From positions 1 through 10,169 of the forward strand of contig CALKKA010000156.1 of assembly GCA_937995495.1 (NCBI GenBank): 10,169 nucleotides of DNA. Direction: 5' to 3'. The translations under genes and the position numbers were made by a program. The notes beneath the pieces are model-generated. The model saw nothing but the letters and a program-made list of their open reading frames with translations. It was not told the origin of the DNA and made no database searches. Shown here one piece after another: positions 6,044 to 10,169 of the stretch (within the stretch, counting starts at the first letter, position 1; the number at the start of each line of letters is the position of its first letter). Source of the stretch: an uncultured Phycisphaerae bacterium. Its GTDB lineage: Bacteria > Planctomycetota > Phycisphaerae > Sedimentisphaerales > Anaerohalosphaeraceae.

Positions 6044-7333
6044 GTGGCAGAACGATACTCGCTTAGGGTCATTTGGGACGATCTGGCATTGCCGGACTTG
6101 GCCTGCAGTTTTAAATTAGCCATCGGCCCCAACAAGATGCTTCTAGCGTTTTGCGGCGTTTTGGCAATTTGTACGCTGGGCTATCTGATGGACCGCTGCA
6201 CAAACAGTGTTGTCGCCGTGAGTCAGAACCAGACCCTTTCTTCAACCGCCCTCCAGACGGAGCTTGACATTTATATTGATCGCGACTCCAAAGACGTTAA
6301 CGCGTTCATCAAAGGAAACAAGGCCCGTTCGAACACAGAAAATCAAGGCGTTTTTTCGACATTGTGGGTCTTTGCTTCGGGGCGTTTTCACAATGCCGCA
6401 ACACAGTTGCTCGATCTTAGCAAAGCGAACTTCTATGCAAATGTAAAAAACGCTCTCGATAATGTCTGGCTTTGTGTTCGCGCGGTGGGTTGGGCATTCC
6501 GTTTTCATCCCATTTACAGCGCTATTTATTTTTCCATCTCTTTTTTGATATTTGTTTTTATTGGCGGTGCCATTAGCCGTTGCGCCGCTCTGGAGTTTGC
6601 CAAGTCCGAACGCCCTGGGCTTTTCGAGGCAGCCGGCTATGCCACACAAAATTACCGTTCTTTTCTGACAGCTCCGTTATTGCCCTTGGGATTGGTGGGG
6701 GTGTTTGCATTTGTGGTGATTCTCCTGGGAATGGTTGCGGCGATCCCATATGCTGGCGAGTTGTTGATGGTGCTTTTATTTGGCTTTGTATTATTCTTCG
6801 GCTTTCTGGTCACGCTGATGGTCTTGGGGACAGTGTCCGGCGGACTGCTGCTGTTTCCGTCGATTGCTTATGAGAAGACGACGGGCCCCGATTCAATTGG
6901 ACGAGCCTTTAATTATGTCCTGCATTGTCCGACATGGATGTTTTATTATGTCTTGACCTCCGGGATATTGGGTACATTTTTCTATCTGGTACTTCGACTG
7001 CTGATGTTTTTGGCCATTCGCTTGACATATAGTTTGTTGCTGGCGGGAATGGTAATCGTAAAGCAGTCTGAAAAACTTGAGCGGATCTGGCCGGAACCAA
7101 AGCTGCTAAGTTTCCTTACAATACCCTCCGCTTCAACGGGTTGGAGCGAATCGATCGCTTCAGGGGTGATCTATCTGTTTATGCTGGGGATTGTGGGGAT
7201 TTTACTGTCTTATATCGTCAGCTATTTCTTTAGTTCAGCAACGGTCATTTACGCACTGATGCGCAAGAAAGTTGATAAGATAGAGGCCGAACAAATTTTC
7301 GTCCACCTTGAGCGCGTGGCCGAGACGAACTAA
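6044..7333 (+). CDS. Unidentified polytopic membrane protein
   Basis: This gene encodes 429 residues with a GTG start; AAGGAG lies 6 nt upstream. I do not recognise a characterised family. Hydrophobic segments at about 31-49, 157-177, 210-232, 238-271 (possibly two), 296-339 (probably two) and 371-400 suggest six to eight transmembrane helices. A polar region of roughly 105 residues (50-156) lies between the first two. The segment GPDSIGRAFNYVLHCPTWMFYYV (281-303) resembles a motif I associate from memory with planctomycete hypothetical membrane proteins, and it helps place the organism. The C-terminus (405-429) is charged (RKKVDKIEAEQ). It lies 46 nt after yacG and 19 nt before the dehydratase gene, consistent with one transcript; a link to envelope or polysaccharide synthesis is only a guess from that neighbour. 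No catalytic motif is visible. Confidence 0.85.
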   Translation: MAERYSLRVIWDDLALPDLACSFKLAIGPNKMLLAFCGVLAICTLGYLMDRCTNSVVAVSQNQTLSSTALQTELDIYIDRDSKDVNAFIKGNKARSNTENQGVFSTLWVFASGRFHNAATQLLDLSKANFYANVKNALDNVWLCVRAVGWAFRFHPIYSAIYFSISFLIFVFIGGAISRCAALEFAKSERPGLFEAAGYATQNYRSFLTAPLLPLGLVGVFAFVVILLGMVAAIPYAGELLMVLLFGFVLFFGFLVTLMVLGTVSGGLLLFPSIAYEKTTGPDSIGRAFNYVLHCPTWMFYYVLTSGILGTFFYLVLRLLMFLAIRLTYSLLLAGMVIVKQSEKLERIWPEPKLLSFLTIPSASTGWSESIASGVIYLFMLGIVGILLSYIVSYFFSSATVIYALMRKKVDKIEAEQIFVHLERVAETN

Positions 7334-7352
7334 ATATGTGGAATTATTGACG

Positions 7353-9512
7353 ATGCCGATGCAATCAGATTTAAAACCGGAGAATGAGATTTCGACAACC
7401 GCGCAGCAAGGGATCTCCCCCAAAGGGATACTTCGCTATCGTAAAGCGCTTATTGTATTCGCACATCTGGCCTGCTTTTTTGGGGCCCTGTTGCTGGCGT
7501 TTTTATTTGCTTTTGATATGCAGCTTTTGCGTAAATGGGCGATTTATCAATTCCCCATTCTCCTCTGTGTGGCTATTCCCATTAAGCTGATTGTGTTTGC
7601 CTGGTTTAAGCAATACCAGGGTTGGTGGCGCTATGTCGGTCTCGGCGACTTGCTCCAAATTGCAAAAGCATCGCTCGTCAGTACGATTATTCTGATCGGC
7701 CTATGGTATTGTTATGGGATCTATGGGAAGAATGTGGTTCCAGAGTCTGCGTTGCGGCAGATCAACGACACGATGAAACAACTTCAGTCCGATGCTAAAA
7801 ATGCATTAAGCCGTGAGGAGGAGCGGCAGTATCGTGTCAAGTACGAAAACCTCAGAGGTCTTCGGAACATTATTGAAGTCAGTCGTCTCAGAGATTTTTC
7901 AAGGAAGATGGAACAGCTTCCGGTTAACAGCCGGGACAGAGAATTATTGGCACAAAGAACCATCGAGTTACGGCAGGCCCAGCGCCACATCGAAGGCGTG
8001 CTGATGCTGGATCTCTTTACGACGGTTGTATTCTTATCTGCATTGAGGATGCTGATTCGGCTCTATCATGAAGAATTTTTCTCAGAGTCGCATGGGACCG
8101 CCCGCCGCTTTCTGATTGTCGGGGCCGGCAACGCGGGTGAGGCGCTGCTGCGGGAAATGCTTCGTCGCAGGGATGCCAACTACGATGTGGTCGGTTTCAT
8201 TGATGATGACCCGGCAAAGCAGGGCATGAGCATCCATGGCATCACGGTGCTGGGCACTGTGGAGCAATTACCGAAAGTTTGCCAGAAGAGTGCAATCGAT
8301 GAAATTGCCATCGCCATACCCAGTGCCACACGAAAACAACTCCGGCATGTGGTTCAGGTCTGTCAGGGGACGGCATTGCATTTCAGCACGGTTCCTTCGC
8401 TGACTGATATTGCTTCGGGGAAATTCAGCGTCTCTCAGATGCGTCATGTTGACATCGATGACCTGTTGGGCCGAGAAGTGGTTCAGCTGGACATGGCACA
8501 GCTAGAAAAATTTCTGAAAGACAAGGTGATTTTAGTGACAGGGGCCGGCGGGTCCATCGGTTCGGAAATGTGCCGACAGGTTTGCGCGTTCGGCCCAAAG
8601 CTTTTACTGCTGGTCGAACAGGCCGAAAACCCACTGTTCTTTATTGAACGGGAATTGCGTAAGAATTTTCCTGATGTCCCCATGAAAGCCGTCATCTGCG
8701 ATATCACCGAGACGGCACGCGTAAATCAGGTTTACAAAGACCATCACCCGCAGGTGGTGATTCACGCCGCAGCTCATAAACATGTACCCCTGATGGAGGG
8801 GAACCCCGGAGAAGCGATCAAGAACAATGTTGTCGGCACGCGAAATATGGCAGATGCCGCGGATGCGTTCGGCACGGATGATTTTGTCATGATCAGCACC
8901 GACAAAGCGGTCAACCCCACGAGCATTATGGGCTCCTCCAAGCGGATTGCCGAGATGTATATCCAGGACTTAAACAACACCAGTAAGACCCATTTTATGA
9001 CCGTTCGATTTGGCAATGTCTTGGGCTCCAATGGTTCGGTTATCCCGATATTCAACAAGCAAATTGCCGACGGGGGCCCGGTAACGGTTACGCATCCGGA
9101 GATGACCCGTTATTTTATGACGATCCCGGAGGCCAGCCAACTGGTACTTCAGGCAGCGACCATGGGTTCCGGTGGTGAAATCTTCCTGCTGGATATGGGC
9201 GAACCGGTTAAAATTGTTGATCTGGCTCGTGAGTTGATCACGCTGAGCGGATTTCGCCCCGGCGAGGATATTGAGATCGAATTTTCCGGCTTGCGGCCTG
9301 GCGAAAAACTGTTTGAGGAACTGTCCATCGAGGGTGAGGATATGATTGCTACCGGGCACCCCAAGATTGCAATATGGAAAACGATCCCCAAGGAGCGGCA
9401 GACCCTCAGAAGCGGGATCGAAAAAGTAATTGATATTGCCCACACGCAGGATCGATCTGAAATTGTCGCAACGATCAAAGAATTGATCCCCGAGTTCATC
9501 GGTCAGGATTAA
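7353..9512 (+). CDS. Membrane-bound UDP-N-acetylhexosamine 4,6-dehydratase (WbpM/PglF/CapD type)
   Basis: This gene encodes 719 residues from ATG 7353, chosen because upstream in-frame TTG 7308 lies inside the previous gene; GTGGAA 9 nt upstream is a modest ribosome site. Hydrophobic helices lie at about 32-54, 68-85, 104-124 and 215-233. A Rossmann-like domain (VGAGNAGE, 256-263) precedes an SDR dehydratase domain: TGAGGSIG (396-403), HAAAHKHVPLME (471-482), STDK (515-518) and Met526-x3-Lys530 in place of the usual Tyr-x3-Lys. The TDK triad and Met are typical of the C5-retaining enzymes that convert UDP-GlcNAc to UDP-4-keto-6-deoxy-GlcNAc, the first step to modified sugars for O-antigen, capsule or glycoproteins. 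A charged, probably helical insert (125-213) between helices 3 and 4 makes it longer than WbpM (about 665) or PglF (about 590). No sugar aminotransferase or transferase gene is adjacent. The substrate is inferred. Confidence 0.93.
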   Translation: MPMQSDLKPENEISTTAQQGISPKGILRYRKALIVFAHLACFFGALLLAFLFAFDMQLLRKWAIYQFPILLCVAIPIKLIVFAWFKQYQGWWRYVGLGDLLQIAKASLVSTIILIGLWYCYGIYGKNVVPESALRQINDTMKQLQSDAKNALSREEERQYRVKYENLRGLRNIIEVSRLRDFSRKMEQLPVNSRDRELLAQRTIELRQAQRHIEGVLMLDLFTTVVFLSALRMLIRLYHEEFFSESHGTARRFLIVGAGNAGEALLREMLRRRDANYDVVGFIDDDPAKQGMSIHGITVLGTVEQLPKVCQKSAIDEIAIAIPSATRKQLRHVVQVCQGTALHFSTVPSLTDIASGKFSVSQMRHVDIDDLLGREVVQLDMAQLEKFLKDKVILVTGAGGSIGSEMCRQVCAFGPKLLLLVEQAENPLFFIERELRKNFPDVPMKAVICDITETARVNQVYKDHHPQVVIHAAAHKHVPLMEGNPGEAIKNNVVGTRNMADAADAFGTDDFVMISTDKAVNPTSIMGSSKRIAEMYIQDLNNTSKTHFMTVRFGNVLGSNGSVIPIFNKQIADGGPVTVTHPEMTRYFMTIPEASQLVLQAATMGSGGEIFLLDMGEPVKIVDLARELITLSGFRPGEDIEIEFSGLRPGEKLFEELSIEGEDMIATGHPKIAIWKTIPKERQTLRSGIEKVIDIAHTQDRSEIVATIKELIPEFIGQD

Positions 9513-9539
9513 AGGCAGTCATAAAAAGTGAGTCCATTA

Positions 9540-9567
9540 AAAAAGCCCGCTTAAGAGCGGGCTTTTT
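9540..9567. terminator. Bidirectional intrinsic terminator between convergent genes
   Basis: A perfect 12-bp stem, AAAAAGCCCGCT (9540-9551) with AGCGGGCTTTTT (9556-9567), closes a 4-nt TAAG loop. The GC-rich core is flanked by A on one side and T on the other, so it can stop transcription in both directions. It sits 27 nt after the dehydratase stop and 23 nt beyond the recombinase stop, in the gap between the two convergent genes. Confidence 0.93.
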
Positions 9568-9590
9568 GATTTTGTACTTACTAAACTCGG

Positions 9591-10169
9591 TTATTCTTGA
9601 TCCTGCTGTTCCATGGGGTGTGCATGTTGATACTGCTCATTCATATGGCTTGTCGAAATATGTGTGTAGATCTGCGTTGTCGAAAGTGACTGGTGACCCA
9701 GCAGTTCCTGCACACTTCGCAGGTCAGCTCCGTTGTTGAGCATATGTGTCGCAAAACTGTGTCGCAAAGTATGTGGGCTGATGGCCGGATCCAGACCCGC
9801 TTCAACGAGATACTTATCCATTTTTCTGCGGACGCTTCGGGTACTGAGCCGCTGGCCGTGTTTGTTTGCGAACAAAACGCGTGAATCAAAGTTCGAGTCG
9901 TTCGCCATGCGGCGGTTGCGGAACTCGATATAATTCTGGATTGACTGCAGGGCGCTGGAGCCGATCGGGCAGATACGTTCTTTTTTACCTTTCCCGCGAA
10001 CGTGAATGACTTCGCTGAGGAAATCCACATCGTCCATATTCAACGCAACCAATTCACTGACACGCATGCCGGTGCTGTATAGTACTTCCATGATTGCACG
10101 GTCTCTGGCTCCCAATCCGAGGCTGATAGTCTGCGATGAAGCTGTGAGTGCGCTCGACGTGTCGGTCCA
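9591..10169 (-). CDS. Tyrosine recombinase, XerC/XerD type (partial, C-terminal domain)
   Basis: This minus-strand frame is open to the right edge of the window, so only the last 192 residues are visible. They hold the whole catalytic set of the family: Arg36 (GMRVSEL), Lys60 (RGKGKKER), His133 and Arg136 (SPHTLRHSFATHML), His159 (LLGHQSLSTT) and the nucleophile Tyr168 (QIYTHIS), numbered from the first visible residue. Xer recombinases resolve chromosome dimers at dif sites with the FtsK translocase. The ending SHMNEQYQHAHP is closer to XerC of Gram-positive bacteria than to E. coli XerD, but the two cannot be told apart safely without the N-terminal domain. It could also be an integrase-like paralogue, though no mobile-element context is visible. 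It converges on the dehydratase gene, and the stem-loop at 9540-9567 separates them. Confidence 0.92.
   Translation of the reverse strand, partial: WTDTSSALTASSQTISLGLGARDRAIMEVLYSTGMRVSELVALNMDDVDFLSEVIHVRGKGKKERICPIGSSALQSIQNYIEFRNRRMANDSNFDSRVLFANKHGQRLSTRSVRRKMDKYLVEAGLDPAISPHTLRHSFATHMLNNGADLRSVQELLGHQSLSTTQIYTHISTSHMNEQYQHAHPMEQQDQE

Noticed and set aside
9591..10169. Tyrosine recombinase as the integrase of a genomic island
   Set aside because: No tRNA, attachment repeat, excisionase or phage gene is visible nearby, and the sequence fits the housekeeping XerC/XerD type, though the window ends before the N-terminal domain.

Overview
This window looks like a chromosomal segment of a Gram-negative-type bacterium, most likely from the Planctomycetota (Phycisphaerae-like) or a related PVC lineage. 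The assignment is inferred from three things. There is a TraR/DksA-type protein with a lysine-rich, histone H1-like N-terminal tail. It is followed directly by a short YacG-like zinc protein. Next comes a polytopic membrane protein carrying a motif (DSIGRAFNYV...) that I associate from memory with planctomycete hypothetical proteins. No rRNA, tRNA, CRISPR array, transposon or prophage is visible. The content is mainly housekeeping and is not an obvious defence or mobile island.

Layout. On the minus strand at the left, a TPR lipoprotein (1182 to 127) is followed after 19 nt by the first 35 codons of an unidentified membrane protein that runs off the window at base 1. From a shared divergent intergenic region (1183-1466), the plus strand carries gpmI (cofactor-independent phosphoglycerate mutase, 1467-3038) and, 32 nt later, mutL (mismatch-repair endonuclease/ATPase, 3071-4894). 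A weak hairpin and T-run follows mutL. A new promoter near 4957-4986 probably starts a four-gene run. It contains the TraR/DksA-like protein with basic and acidic tails (5059-5805), a yacG-like gyrase-inhibitor gene that abuts it with no gap (5806-5997), an unidentified membrane protein (6044-7333) and a membrane-bound UDP-HexNAc 4,6-dehydratase of the WbpM/PglF/CapD type (7353-9512). A strong, symmetric stem-loop (9540-9567) separates this run from a convergent minus-strand tyrosine recombinase of the XerC/XerD type, cut by the right edge of the window.

How the genes relate. gpmI (glycolysis) and mutL (DNA repair) have no evident shared pathway and seem to share only transcription. The next run pairs a putative RNA-polymerase regulator with a putative gyrase regulator, then two inner-membrane proteins, the second of which makes a nucleotide-sugar intermediate for surface polysaccharide or glycoprotein synthesis. 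The catalytic residues of GpmI, MutL, the dehydratase and the recombinase are all present, so these genes look intact and functional.

The most notable features are the bipolar-charged DksA-like protein with a half-lost zinc finger and an A9 tract at its tail/domain junction, the long helical insert between transmembrane segments of the dehydratase, and the near-ideal divergent promoters. I found no convincing previously undescribed multi-gene system.
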